64,000 nucleotides of DNA from Lysobacter capsici (GTDB taxonomy: Bacteria; Pseudomonadota; Gammaproteobacteria; Xanthomonadales; Xanthomonadaceae), in the NCBI RefSeq assembly GCF_014779555.2, contig NZ_CP094357.1, positions 3,596,001 through 3,660,000 of the forward strand, in the 5' to 3' direction. Under the pieces are notes generated by a model. The model was not told where the DNA came from. It did not search any database and was given only the letters and a program-made list of their open reading frames with translations. The position numbers and the translations under genes are program-made. Each line of letters begins with the position of its first letter. Position 1 is the first letter of the stretch. Shown one piece after another: positions 54,459-63,470 of the stretch.

Positions 54459-55133
54459 TTATCGCGTCGCCGATTTCGGCCGGCGCACGGCGCGGACCTT
54501 GCCGCTGGATCCGCCGCCGCAATAGAACAGATCCGCGCCGTCGGATTCGAGCCCGCTGACGCCGATGCCGTGGGGGAGTTCCAGGCGTTCGAGCACCGCG
54601 CCGTTGTCCGGATCGATGCGGCGCAATTCGTTGTCGTCGCCGTCCCAGGTCGCGTGCCACAGCTCGCCGTCGACCCAGGTCACGCCGGTGACGAAGCGGT
54701 TGGATTCGATCGTGCGCACGATCGCGCCGGTGGCCGGATCGATCTGATGGATCTTGCGATCGCGGTACTGCCCCACCCACAAGCTGCCCTCGGCCCAGGT
54801 CAGGCCGGAATCCCCGCCGTTGCCCGGCGCGGGAATCGAGGCGACCACCGCGCCGGTGGCCGGATCGATCTTGTCGATGCGCGTTTCGGCGATCTGATAC
54901 AGATGGGTGCCGTCGAACGCGGTGCCGGCATGCGCGGCGCAATCGAGCCTGCGCACGACCTGGCCGCTGTCGGGGTCGAACGCGAGCACGTTCGCTTCGG
55001 TGGCGGCCCACACCCGCTGGCCGTCGTGGGTGACGCCGTGAATCCGCTCGGCGCCGTCGAACGGGCCGTATTCGCGCACGATTTCGGCCGCGCGGGTCGG
55101 GACTTGCCGGGTTGTGTCGTCGTTGCTGCTCAT
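54459..55133 (-). CDS. Beta-propeller protein (YncE/glutaminyl-cyclase-like repeats)
   Basis: The 224-residue protein has repeated blade units of about 40-45 residues, for example KIDPATGAVVASIPAPGNGG and QIDPATGAIVRTIESNRF. Such DPATG-V--I repeats are typical of NHL/YncE or glutamine-cyclotransferase-like propellers. No signal peptide is seen, so it may be cytoplasmic. It follows the HTH regulator gene by 43 bases on the same strand, so is probably its co-transcribed partner. Enzyme activity, if any, is unknown. Confidence 0.8.
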   Translation of the reverse strand: MSSNDDTTRQVPTRAAEIVREYGPFDGAERIHGVTHDGQRVWAATEANVLAFDPDSGQVVRRLDCAAHAGTAFDGTHLYQIAETRIDKIDPATGAVVASIPAPGNGGDSGLTWAEGSLWVGQYRDRKIHQIDPATGAIVRTIESNRFVTGVTWVDGELWHATWDGDDNELRRIDPDNGAVLERLELPHGIGVSGLESDGADLFYCGGGSSGKVRAVRRPKSATR

Positions 55134-55176
55134 CGTCCAGCTCCTGGGGCGCGCGTAGCGGCGCCGTGAGGACAAT

Positions 55177-56397
55177 CTACTCAGGCGGCAGCGCGGCCGG
55201 GAGTAACAAGATCGTCGTGAATCCCACCAGCGGCGGCGCCAGCCAGCGCTGCGCGCGCGCATGCCCGATCGAACGCACCTGCGCGGCCGCCTCCAGTTCG
55301 ACCAGGGCCCGCTGCACGGTGCGCTGGCTGTCGCCCAGGGCCAGCGCCAGCGCCGAGGTCGACCACGCCGCGCCATCGCCGAGCAAGGCCAACAGCGAGG
55401 CCTGATCGCCATCGATCGGCGGCATCAGCACGACCACGGCGCGGCCGTCGCGCGGGACCAGTTCGAAACCGCGCGTGCTCGCCTCAACCGCCGCCAGCGG
55501 CGCGATCAAGGCGCGCAGCCGGCCGATCTCGACCCGCAAGCGCGCGCGATGGGTTTCGTCGGGATGTTGGGTCCGGAACACGCGGGCGATCAGCGCCCCG
55601 CGTTCGACATCGCCGGGCCAGCCTTCGGCGAGTGCGCACAATAGCGCGAACAACACCGGCCGCCGTGCGAGCGACTGCCAACGATCGCCGGCGCGCAGGC
55701 CTCGACGGCAGGCATCGACCACCAACGCATCCGAGGCCAGCAACGCTTCGACCTGATCGAGCCGCAGCGGCTGCTCATGACCGGCGTGAATGGTGCGCGC
55801 GGCGCTGCGGTCGAGCGCGGCGCGCGCCTCGGCGACTTCGGCGATCAAGGCCGGCACGCGGGCACGCTGCGCCGCATCTAAGGCGCGCTCCATCGCCGCC
55901 CGCGCCACGACCGTGCGCAGCGAGCGCAACGCCAGCTCGGCGGCCGCCAACTCGGCCACCGCCGCCAACGAGGGCGGCAGGCCCGATGCATCCAGTCCGG
56001 CCAACGAAACCGCGGCCTCATCGAGCCGGCCGAGCAGAAGCTGCCGGCGCACCGCGATCAGACGCGCCTGCATGGCATTGGCGCGATCGTCGCGCGCCTC
56101 GAGCGCAGCCGCGGCCTGCGCGAGCAGTCGCGGCGAGCCGCCCAGGTCGCGCATGGCCAGCGCCACTTCCGCCTCGGCGACGACGCAACGCGCGCCGGCC
56201 AAGGCTTCGCGCGCGCCGAAGCCGCGCGCGGCGCGGCGCAGCAACTCACGGGCGCGCGGGTACTCGCCCAACTGGGCCATCGCGATCCCGCGCAAGGCGA
56301 GCGCCGGCGGGTCGTCGCGCAGCGCGACACGGTCCAGCGCGCCGAGCGCGTCGCCGACGGCCAGTGCGCGCCCCGCGGCGGCGATCAGGGAGTCCAT
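55177..56397 (-). CDS. Helical-repeat transcriptional regulator with winged-helix parts
   Basis: The 406-residue protein has an Ala/Leu/Arg-rich helical N-terminal half (about 1-200) with TPR-like pairs. The C-terminal half has RALIAPLAAVEASTRGFELVPRDG-type and HPDETHRARLRVEIGRLRAL segments recalling the OmpR/SARP-type winged helix. A second HTH-like region follows near 350-385 (TSALALALGDSQRTVQRALVELEA). I infer a regulator, probably of the beta-propeller gene directly downstream. It starts divergently from nothing else; a 125-base gap separates it from the repeat protein. Confidence 0.7.
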   Translation of the reverse strand: MDSLIAAAGRALAVGDALGALDRVALRDDPPALALRGIAMAQLGEYPRARELLRRAARGFGAREALAGARCVVAEAEVALAMRDLGGSPRLLAQAAAALEARDDRANAMQARLIAVRRQLLLGRLDEAAVSLAGLDASGLPPSLAAVAELAAAELALRSLRTVVARAAMERALDAAQRARVPALIAEVAEARAALDRSAARTIHAGHEQPLRLDQVEALLASDALVVDACRRGLRAGDRWQSLARRPVLFALLCALAEGWPGDVERGALIARVFRTQHPDETHRARLRVEIGRLRALIAPLAAVEASTRGFELVPRDGRAVVVLMPPIDGDQASLLALLGDGAAWSTSALALALGDSQRTVQRALVELEAAAQVRSIGHARAQRWLAPPLVGFTTILLLPAALPPE

Positions 56398-56522
56398 CCG
56401 GGCAGTCTACTGCGCGTCGCGCCGCCAGCGGGTAGGCGAGCCGGCGACCGGCTCATGCCGCCTCTGGCCGCCGCGTGGATGCAGAGGCCGAAGAACTCCC
56501 CTGCCCTGTGCGGCCTGATCGT

Positions 56523-56930
56523 TCAACGGCAGCTGGTATTGCCGTAAGCATCCGTGCTGCATCGCCGGGTGCTGCCGTCGCTATGGCGATAGGTCGTGTT
56601 GCCGTAAGCGTCGGTGGTCGCGCGCGTGGTCGTGCCGTCGCTATGGCGATAGGTGGTATTGCCATAGCCGTCGGAGCGGCCGCGCGTGACCGAGCCGTCG
56701 CTGTGACGCAGATAGGTGTTGCCATAACCATCGGCGCTCGCGCGGGTGCTGGTGCCATCGCTGCGGCGATAGGTGGTGTTGCCATACCCATCGGACCGCG
56801 CGCGCGTGGTGGTGCCGTCGCTGTTGCGGCAATCGGTCCTGCCATACCCGTCGCTGGAGCAGCGCGTCTGCCCGGCCATCGCGGCGTCCGCGGCGAACAC
56901 TAAAGACAAGACCAGTACGAGTCGTTTCAC
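56523..56930 (-). CDS. Secreted protein with 20-residue tandem repeats
   Basis: The 135-residue product has a signal peptide (about 1-20, ending AMA-G). The mature part is five to six repeats of about 20 residues, each of the form SDGYGNTTYRHSDGTTTRAR. The first repeat is capped by two Cys (RCSSDGYGRTDC) and the last by two more (RCSTDAYGNTSC), suggesting disulfide-closed ends. The coding DNA shows a 60-bp period. The start is a GTG at 56930, chosen for the signal peptide. The repeat resembles a short beta-strand coil or YD-like unit. Function unknown. Confidence 0.75.
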   Translation of the reverse strand: MKRLVLVLSLVFAADAAMAGQTRCSSDGYGRTDCRNSDGTTTRARSDGYGNTTYRRSDGTSTRASADGYGNTYLRHSDGSVTRGRSDGYGNTTYRHSDGTTTRATTDAYGNTTYRHSDGSTRRCSTDAYGNTSCR

Positions 56931-56994
56931 GCGATTGCTCTGTGAGTGGATGGCAGCAAGTGCACAGTGAAGCAGATCATCGGTCAAGTCGACA

Positions 56995-57273
56995 TCATGG
57001 CCGGCTGGCTTTGCCAAACTCGGCGATTGCGGCCTTGAGCCCCGCATCGCCCGGATGGCTGGCGAGCAAGGCGTCGGCGAATTTCGCGACCGGCACGGAC
57101 GGTCCTTTGAATACATCCGTCGCCGCGACCAGCAAGGCATACCGGCCGTTGTCGTCAAATGCTCCGGGACCTCCATATCGCCATGCATCCTGAGGTTTCG
57201 CTCCATCGAGCCGATACCGGGAAAGTAACGGAGTGTCTTGCGCGGCGCCAGTCGGCGTCCACGGGCCGGACAT
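56995..57273 (-). CDS. Hypothetical protein, 92 aa (possibly a fragment)
   Basis: The frame reads like real protein, with [40 protein letters not shown], but lacks a clear ribosome binding site and has no family I recognise. It could be the C-terminal remnant of a longer gene or a small gene with an alternative start. It lies just upstream of the repeat-protein gene on the same strand. Confidence 0.4.
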   Translation of the reverse strand: MSGPWTPTGAAQDTPLLSRYRLDGAKPQDAWRYGGPGAFDDNGRYALLVAATDVFKGPSVPVAKFADALLASHPGDAGLKAAIAEFGKASRP

Positions 57274-57402
57274 TCACGCAAACGACAAGACAGACGACAC
57301 GCAGCGCGCGCGACCGCGGGAGCGCGCTTGCAAGCGGATTTTCTGATTCAATGCGCCGGCACGTCGCGCCTGATCCAGGCGCCGAACCACAGGAGATTGA
57401 TC

Positions 57403-57705
57403 GTGGGCTGGGCCAAGAACTACATCGCCAGACTGCAGGCCGGCGAGACCGTGGCGTTTCGTCCCACCGGCGGCTCCATGACAGGCAAGATCGAGTCCGG
57501 GCAACTGTGCACCGTAGCCCCGGTCGATACCGCCACGCTGCGCGTCGGCGACATCGTCCTGTGCCGCATGGACAGCAACGACTACCTGCATCTGGTGAAG
57601 GCGATCAATTCCGGGGAATTCCAGATCGGCAACAACCGCGGCTTCATCAACGGCTGGATCGCGGCTTCGGAGATCTTCGGCAAGTGCGTTCGGATTGAGC
57701 CGTAG
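57403..57705 (+). CDS. Stand-alone S24/S26-like (LexA/signal-peptidase fold) protein
   Basis: The 100-residue protein contains RPTGGSMTGKIESGQLCTV at 20-38 with Ser25, and DYLHLVKAINSGEFQIGNNRG with Lys66. This Ser/Lys pair and spacing match the S24/S26 catalytic dyad of LexA-type autoproteases and signal peptidases. There is no DNA-binding domain or membrane anchor, so it is a minimal version. The start is a GTG preceded by aggag at 57391. Homologues of this length are common but functionally undefined. Confidence 0.72.
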   Translation: MGWAKNYIARLQAGETVAFRPTGGSMTGKIESGQLCTVAPVDTATLRVGDIVLCRMDSNDYLHLVKAINSGEFQIGNNRGFINGWIAASEIFGKCVRIEP

Positions 57706-57870
57706 ATCGCGACGACACGGCGGCTCGCTCGGCCCGAGCCGGAATACCCTGCCCCACGCCGCGCTCAATCTTCGCCTTGCTGTTCAAGCGTTTGCCTCTC
57801 GCGGATCGCAATGGCCTGCTGGTTTTGACTCCGCGGTCCAGGTGCGGGATCAGGCGTCGTTCCGCACGCG

Positions 57871-58209
57871 CTATTGCCCAGGGATCGGCCAGACATAGAC
57901 CAGTCGGACCCCTTGCTCCCCGCCGACTTCGATCTGGTAGTCGCCTTTGGGAAAGTCCGCAAACATGCCGGCCTCAAGGCTCACGCTCCACGCCCCCACT
58001 GTTTTGACGCAGGCGCCCGACAGTACGTAGAGCCTGCCTGCGATGCTTGCGCCGGGAACGACGCTGTGGGCCTCGTAGCTTTTTGGGCTGATGCGATAGT
58101 GCGAGGGCGGCACGTGAAGCGCGCGGATGGCCTCGAGCGTGAGCGGGATCGAGTAGACATCGCTCCAACGTTGAGCATTCTCAGTCATGGGCGCGTTGTG
58201 CCTGGTCAT
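57871..58209 (-). CDS. Small cupin-like protein
   Basis: The 112-residue protein has a beta-rich middle (VVPGASIAGRLYVLSGACVKTV, SLEAGMFADFPKGDYQIEV) that resembles a single cupin barrel without the full metal-binding His set. The ATG at 58188 (MTENAQRWSDVYSIPL) is an alternative start seven codons in. Function unknown. Confidence 0.6.
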   Translation of the reverse strand: MTRHNAPMTENAQRWSDVYSIPLTLEAIRALHVPPSHYRISPKSYEAHSVVPGASIAGRLYVLSGACVKTVGAWSVSLEAGMFADFPKGDYQIEVGGEQGVRLVYVWPIPGQ

Positions 58210-58281
58210 CGAGCGAAGGCAAAGCGCACGACGAGTGCGACAGATGCAAGATCGGGTCGCTGCTCACAGGCCCTCACCCGA

Positions 58282-58626
58282 CTAGAGCTGCCACAAGCCG
58301 TGATCGTTGCCGCCCTGCAGGTAAATGGCGAAGGTTCCGTGCCCGGGGATCAGCATCGGCTCAACGGCGATCTGACCGCCAGCCTCCACCACGGCGGCGA
58401 CGGCGGCTTCGATGTCCTTCACCAACCAATAAGGCCGAACCACCGGCGCCTCGGTCGTGCGCAACGGCGCGCGTACTCCGACGAAGCCGCCGCCCGCCAA
58501 CGGCGCGGTGCGCGCGTTGCCGAGGCTCGCGTCGGGTTCGCCGAACTGCACGCCATGGGTCGATGCGTAGGCAGCGCATACGGCATCGACTTCGTTGCTT
58601 ACGATTTCGAGGTAGTGGATTTGCAT
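58282..58626 (-). CDS. VOC family protein
   Basis: The 114-residue protein is a single glyoxalase/bleomycin-resistance module: IHYLEIVSNEVDAVCAAYAS at the N-terminus, then GFVGVRAPLRTTEAPVVRPY and FAIYLQGGNDHGLWQL at the C-terminus. Unrelated by close sequence to the VOC gene at 40168. Substrate unknown. Confidence 0.8.
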   Translation of the reverse strand: MQIHYLEIVSNEVDAVCAAYASTHGVQFGEPDASLGNARTAPLAGGGFVGVRAPLRTTEAPVVRPYWLVKDIEAAVAAVVEAGGQIAVEPMLIPGHGTFAIYLQGGNDHGLWQL

Positions 58627-58682
58627 GGGGTTGCATCCTGCGCTAGTTGGGATATCAGTCGCTTCTGACCCCAGTTTTCGCC

Positions 58683-59072
58683 TTATGTAGGGCAAGGCTC
58701 CGCAGCGAGCGAGCATACCTGCAGGACGGCCGCCCTCGGCTCTGCGTGCTTGGGGAGCGCGCAGCCGTCGAACCAAACCAAGACGTGCTGTCCCGGCGCG
58801 AGCTCTTCGGCATCGACGCCGCCACCGTACACCGTGAAAAGCTCCGTATCCGGATCGACCAGGATTCGAACAGGCTTGGACTTGCCGGCGACTTTGACCA
58901 TGACCTGCCCCGGCTCGGCGCGGACGATCTTGCCGGTCAACGAGGCCGCGGATGGCTCGACGTCAGCCCCATCGGCAACCGGCAGCACGCACTCCTTGGC
59001 AGTCGCCATGCCCGAAGCGACGGCCAATGCAATTGCCAGGGATGAGAGTATTTTGCGGCGAGTGAACGCCAT
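58683..59072 (-). CDS. Exported hypothetical protein, 129 aa
   Basis: The product has a signal peptide (about 1-26, ending ATA-K) and a beta-rich mature part with SLTGKIVRAEPGQVMVKVAGK and four cysteines, which suit a disulfide-bonded periplasmic domain. The ATG at 59072 is preceded by ggagcgg. I do not recognise the family. Confidence 0.65.
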   Translation of the reverse strand: MAFTRRKILSSLAIALAVASGMATAKECVLPVADGADVEPSAASLTGKIVRAEPGQVMVKVAGKSKPVRILVDPDTELFTVYGGGVDAEELAPGQHVLVWFDGCALPKHAEPRAAVLQVCSLAAEPCPT

Positions 59073-59135
59073 CTTCCGCTCCATCCGAAATGTCGTCATG
59101 TGCTTTTTCGCAGATGCCTTCGGATCATGCAAGCG

Positions 59136-59504
59136 CTATGCATTTTTCGCGAATGAGGCCGCGAGTTCGGCAGGCGCGGGCGGAACCACGTTGTACCAAT
59201 CATAGGCATAGACCTGCTCGCGCGCGCGATCCATGATGCTGGGATTAACCGGAATGTCGGCTCCCGGCGTACCGCGCCCCTTGCCCACGACGATCGATGT
59301 CAAGGCAGGCAGACGATGATCCTTGCAGAAGAACGCGACGTGTCCCAGGATCTTGTCCAGCACACCCGCCGCGTCCTTCTGGTACATCAGGCGCGACAGG
59401 CCCTTATAGGTAAGGGTCTGACGGCTCATGGCGGCGGAGATGAGAATCTGCCAGGCCTGTAAGGCGCGATCGGGATGGTTGGACGACGGGTTGAATTTCC
59501 TCAC
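59136..59504 (-). CDS. Hypothetical protein, 122 aa, GTG start
   Basis: The protein contains ALQAWQILISAAMSRQTLTY and GLSRLMYQKDAAGVLDKILGHV, then LPALTSIVVGKGRGTPGADIP and a C-terminal YAYDWYNVVPPAP. I have an impression of similar proteins, typically in accessory regions, but do not know a function. The GTG at 59504 was chosen because aaagga lies about 12 bases upstream; the open frame continues to a TTG at 59570. Confidence 0.6.
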   Translation of the reverse strand: MRKFNPSSNHPDRALQAWQILISAAMSRQTLTYKGLSRLMYQKDAAGVLDKILGHVAFFCKDHRLPALTSIVVGKGRGTPGADIPVNPSIMDRAREQVYAYDWYNVVPPAPAELAASFAKNA

Positions 59505-59625
59505 CGACGAAAGTCCTTTATCGAGTGTGGAGCGGGTGCCGATACATACTTTACTACTCGCATGCGACAAGGACTGAGCTGCGTCGTCGGACGCTTGAAC
59601 GACCGCAGCAGTACGTTGGCTATCG

Positions 59626-59674
59626 CGCCCTCATCCGCCCCTTCGGGGCACCTTCTCCCGCGAGCGGGAGAAGG
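59626..59674. repeat. Single palindromic repeat of the cttctcccgc family
   Basis: The hairpin ccttctcccgc-gcgggagaagg is preceded by gccctcatccgccccttcgg, the same arrangement as the elements in icmF and at 27311-27479. It lies between the convergent end of the cytochrome gene and the preceding gene. Confidence 0.7.
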
Positions 59675-59724
59675 ATTCCGCAATTGCAAGGCTCAACCGG
59701 TCTGACGTTCAACGGGCGTGAGGC

Positions 59725-61146
59725 TCAATCCGCGTCGCGGGCGACCTTCGGCAACGGCTCCTCCGCCTGCAATTCCTTCGCCGCCATCGCCGACACGCCG
59801 CGTGCGTGCAAGGTCTTCATGACCGGCTGGCTGCGCAGATTCTGGTAGAAGTTGCGGATGCCGCCGGTGAGTTGCAGCGAGTAGTCGGTGGTCACGAAGC
59901 GTTCGTTGTTCTGCGTTTCGATGTGGGCGCCGCCGGGGATCGGTTTGAAGAATTCGTCGAACTGGCTCAGCGGGAAATCGCTGGGTTTGCTCGCGGCGAA
60001 GTACGCCATCGCCATCGGTTGCCCGCTCTTGGGGCCGATGGTGGTGTCGGCGTGGGTGCCGGCGCGGCCGTGGCAGGAGATGCACGAGGACACCGGGCTG
60101 TCGATCGGGCCGTTGACGCGGCCGCCGAGGCCGTGATGGCGGACGTAGGCGCGGTTGCCGTAGTCCCAGCCGGTCTGTTCGACCAGTGAGGACGTGATGC
60201 GGGCCTGGGTCAGCGAGGTGTTGACGAACACGCCGTCGCGGTTGGCGTCGGTGCGATCCTGCCGGTCGTCGCCCCAGCTCAGGCCGACCGGCACCATGCG
60301 ATCCCACACGGTCTTGCCGGCGCCGCCGCCGTCGTAGACGAAGGTGCCGTAGATCCAGCCGGTGGTGTCGGCCACGCGCGGGTCTTTGACCGCCACGTCC
60401 AGTTGCAGCAGGCGCATGGGTTTGTCGACGCGCGGTTTGTTGTACGCGGTGTCGGGGTAGATGTTGGCGGTCCAGGTCTTGCTGCCGACGAGGTAGGGGA
60501 TCTGTTCGACGCTGGCGTCGGTGAACAGCAATTTGCAGGCGACGGAGTTCTCGGGGAAGGTCGAGGCATACGGATCGGGATAGCCGCTGGCGGTGCGCCA
60601 GACCTTGCCCAGCGCCGTGCCGCCGCGGTCGTTGTAGAAGCCGACCGCCCAGTTCTGCCCGGGCGCGCTCTGGCTGCGATGCAGTTCGAACGGGCGCGCC
60701 TTGCGCTCGCGGGTCAGACCGTGGTGGTACTCGCGGCCGGCGCCGAATTGATCGCCGTCGTCGTGCAGCCACGGGGCGTGGTACCACTTGCGCACCTTGT
60801 TGTCCTGCACCTTGAAGTCGACGTCGACGTTGCCTTCCAGGCAGTAGCTCAGCACCGCGCCCATGTATTCGGTCGGGAAGGCCTTGAAGTCGATCGCCGA
60901 CCACGGGAAGGTTTCTTCCTTGAAGGTCTTGGGGTAGTCCTGGCTGAGCTGGAAGACATCGGGCGTCCCCGGCGGCGGCGGGTAGTGCGGGTCGAAGCTC
61001 GGAAAGCGCGAGGGCGCCGGGTTCGGCGTGGCGAGCAGCTTGCGCTGCAGTTCGGTGCCTTGATCGGCGGGCTTGTTGACCTCCAGTGGCGCGGCGGCGG
61101 CCACGACGCACACGAGCATTCCCACCGCGGCTATCGCTGTCTTCAT
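59725..61146 (-). CDS. Exported c-type cytochrome domain protein
   Basis: The 473-residue product has a signal peptide (about 1-18). Near residue 355 lies SSCISCHGRAGTHAD, a single CxxCH haem-c attachment site, followed by PMAMAYFAASKPSDF. The N-terminal 340 residues have YPKTFKEETFPWSAIDFKAF and a beta-rich domain unknown to me. Likely a periplasmic electron-transfer or oxidase-like protein. The ATG at 61146 has aggggg upstream. The C-terminus ends about 50 bases from a palindromic repeat. Confidence 0.75.
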   Translation of the reverse strand: MKTAIAAVGMLVCVVAAAAPLEVNKPADQGTELQRKLLATPNPAPSRFPSFDPHYPPPPGTPDVFQLSQDYPKTFKEETFPWSAIDFKAFPTEYMGAVLSYCLEGNVDVDFKVQDNKVRKWYHAPWLHDDGDQFGAGREYHHGLTRERKARPFELHRSQSAPGQNWAVGFYNDRGGTALGKVWRTASGYPDPYASTFPENSVACKLLFTDASVEQIPYLVGSKTWTANIYPDTAYNKPRVDKPMRLLQLDVAVKDPRVADTTGWIYGTFVYDGGGAGKTVWDRMVPVGLSWGDDRQDRTDANRDGVFVNTSLTQARITSSLVEQTGWDYGNRAYVRHHGLGGRVNGPIDSPVSSCISCHGRAGTHADTTIGPKSGQPMAMAYFAASKPSDFPLSQFDEFFKPIPGGAHIETQNNERFVTTDYSLQLTGGIRNFYQNLRSQPVMKTLHARGVSAMAAKELQAEEPLPKVARDAD

Positions 61147-62221
61147 GTCCACTCCCCCTGTTTCGGCATCCAACGTTGCCATTGCTAACGCGATTGGGCG
61201 TGGCCAGGGGCCACGGCCGGGACAAGCGTGACGCAGCGCAGGTTTTGATCCGCGCGGTGGCCGCGCGCTTCGTCGACGCGGGCGGACGACTGCGCGCCGG
61301 GTCGTTGACGGCGCGGATCGGTCGGCGAGGCATCGCGCGTTGCGTCGGATTTGCGTCGGTCGTATTGCGGATGGATGACCGCTGCATGCCTAAGCCAAGA
61401 CACCAGGCCGCGTCGGCAAGCCAGTCTCGCGATCGAAGCGAGACCACGCAGTTGGTCATCGATGCCATCGCGGTTTCGATGTTGCCAGGCGACACGGATT
61501 CGAGCGACTCATCCGATGAGATGTGGATGCGCAATCATCCAACGCCGCAACGCTCATCCATCGCCTTTCATCCATATGCAACGACGACGATGGCGACCGC
61601 CGCGAAGACGCAACGACCTACGCATTTTTCATTCGATGTCTTTCGATGTTTGCCGCATACGCCTACGCATCCACCTCGCGTATCGCCGCATGCATTCGCC
61701 GCATCGACCCCATCGCGTTTCACCCATGCAACCTGCCGACCGATCTCTCACTCGCACCAAGACCATGAACGCTTTCGCGCAAATCTCCGGGAAAAAGATG
61801 CTTATTCATGCAAACGCTTGCGATTGAGTGAGCGCGATACCGTTCGTAAGCACAACCGATGCACAACTATTTTTTGTCTACGACGAATGATCGATATGCC
61901 GTCACAGTTCCCGAATTATTCGGTGGCATATGAAAATAGCGCGAAGTAACTTTCACGCCGCTGCGCAACTGGCAGTATTCGCAAGAGCAAAGGACAGACT
62001 CGGCATGGCCGAACAATGACAAGGAACGTTATGTCCGCAAGACCGAAATCCACCGAACCGATCGCGTCGCATCGCCGTCGGTGTTGACCGCAACCAACGC
62101 GCAACACCGCGCCTGAGCCGCAAGGCTTGGAGCGCGCTCCCCCGCCACATCCCACAGACCTACTTCGTACTCATGAAGTCGGCGGCACCGCAGTGGCCGC
62201 TCGACCGGGAGATCGCACGTC
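61147..62221. other. Long intergenic region upstream of the ALA-synthase-like gene
   Basis: No gene is supported over 1075 bases, the longest gap in the window. The composition is less GC-rich than the genes around it. A 20-codon frame (61888-61950, MIDMPSQFPNYSVAYENSAK) is the only short open frame that looks at all protein-like, and it has no clear ribosome binding site. The stretch may hold a complex promoter for the following operon. Confidence 0.5.
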
Positions 62222-63445
62222 ATGGAAGCCGTATTTGAAACCCCGTTGAAGACGCTCGACGTCGCGACGGCGCTGTTCGCACCGTTGCAGAAGAAGCTCG
62301 ACGAGCTGCGTGAAAACGGCCTGTATCGCACCTTCTACGAGTTCTCGCACATCAGCGAGCACCCCGGCCATACCGCTCACGGCGGCCGGGTCGTGCAGGT
62401 GTGGAGCGGCAACGATTACTTCGGGCTGGGTCAACATCCCGACCTGATCAAGGCCCAGATCGAGTCGACCCAGCTGCACGGCACCAGCAGCGGCGGCTCG
62501 CGCAACATCGGCGGCACCAGCGTCTCGCACGCCGAGCTGGAAAAACGCATCGCCGCATGGCATGGCAAGGACCGCGCGCTGGTGTTCTCCAGCGGTTACG
62601 CCGCGAACTTCGAAACCTTGAGCACGCTGATCGCGGCCATCCCCGACATGGTCGTGTTCTCGGACCGCAACAACCATCGCTCGCTGATCGAGGGCATCGC
62701 CCGGACCGGCTGCACCAAGCACGTATTTCCGCACAACGATCATGAGGCCCTGGACCGCATGCTCGCCGGTTACGAGCGCGAGCGGCCGAAGCTGATCGTG
62801 TTCGAGTCGGTGTATTCGATGGACGGCGACGTGGCGCCGCTCGGCGCGTTCTTCGATCTGGCCGAAAAGCACGGGGCGCTGACCTTCCTCGACGAAACCC
62901 ATGCGATCGGCCTGATGGGGCCGACCGGCGCGGGCCTGGCCGAGGAGCTCAACGATCACCGCGCGACCTTCGTCCAAGGGGTGTTCAGCAAGGCGCTGGG
63001 CACGCTGGGCGGCTATGTCGCCGGCCCCGACAGCGCGATCGACTACGTACGTTCGCATGCGCCGGGCTTCATCTTCAGCTCGACCATGCCGCAGGCCGTG
63101 CTCGACGCCACCCTCACCGGACTGGACATCGTGCAGCGCGGCGACGACCTGCGCCGCGGAGTGATGGACAACGTGATCCGGCTGAAGAACGCGCTGCGCA
63201 AGGCCGGGCTGCGCTTCCTCGACGGCGGCACCCACATCGTGCCGGTGATCGTGCCCGGCGGCGAGCGCGTGCATCGGGTGTCGCGGCGCCTGCTCGACGA
63301 ATTCGGTATCTACGTCGCGCCGGTGACCTACCCGTCCGTGCCCAAGGGCACCGAACGCTTCCGCGTCACCATCGCGCCGTTCCGCACGCCGGAACAGATC
63401 GAAGCCTTCGTGAGCACGCTGCAGCTGTGCCTCGAACAGGAATGA
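62222..63445 (+). CDS. 5-aminolevulinate synthase-like alpha-oxoamine synthase
   Basis: The 407-residue PLP enzyme resembles ALA synthase block by block: WSGNDYFGLGQHP, GSRNIGGTSVSHAELE, FSSGYAANFETL, VFSDRNNHRSLIEGI, FPHNDHEALD, FESVYSMDGDVAPL, DETHAIGLMGPTGAG, and the PLP lysine in FSKALGTLGGY. Members condense an amino acid with an acyl-CoA; ALA synthase uses glycine and succinyl-CoA. Gammaproteobacteria normally make ALA by the glutamyl-tRNA route, so this copy probably serves a secondary metabolite or signalling compound. A TauD-type dioxygenase gene follows after 25 bases. Confidence 0.85.
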   Translation: MEAVFETPLKTLDVATALFAPLQKKLDELRENGLYRTFYEFSHISEHPGHTAHGGRVVQVWSGNDYFGLGQHPDLIKAQIESTQLHGTSSGGSRNIGGTSVSHAELEKRIAAWHGKDRALVFSSGYAANFETLSTLIAAIPDMVVFSDRNNHRSLIEGIARTGCTKHVFPHNDHEALDRMLAGYERERPKLIVFESVYSMDGDVAPLGAFFDLAEKHGALTFLDETHAIGLMGPTGAGLAEELNDHRATFVQGVFSKALGTLGGYVAGPDSAIDYVRSHAPGFIFSSTMPQAVLDATLTGLDIVQRGDDLRRGVMDNVIRLKNALRKAGLRFLDGGTHIVPVIVPGGERVHRVSRRLLDEFGIYVAPVTYPSVPKGTERFRVTIAPFRTPEQIEAFVSTLQLCLEQE

Positions 63446-63470
63446 CCAACCGATCGCAAGGAGAACGACC

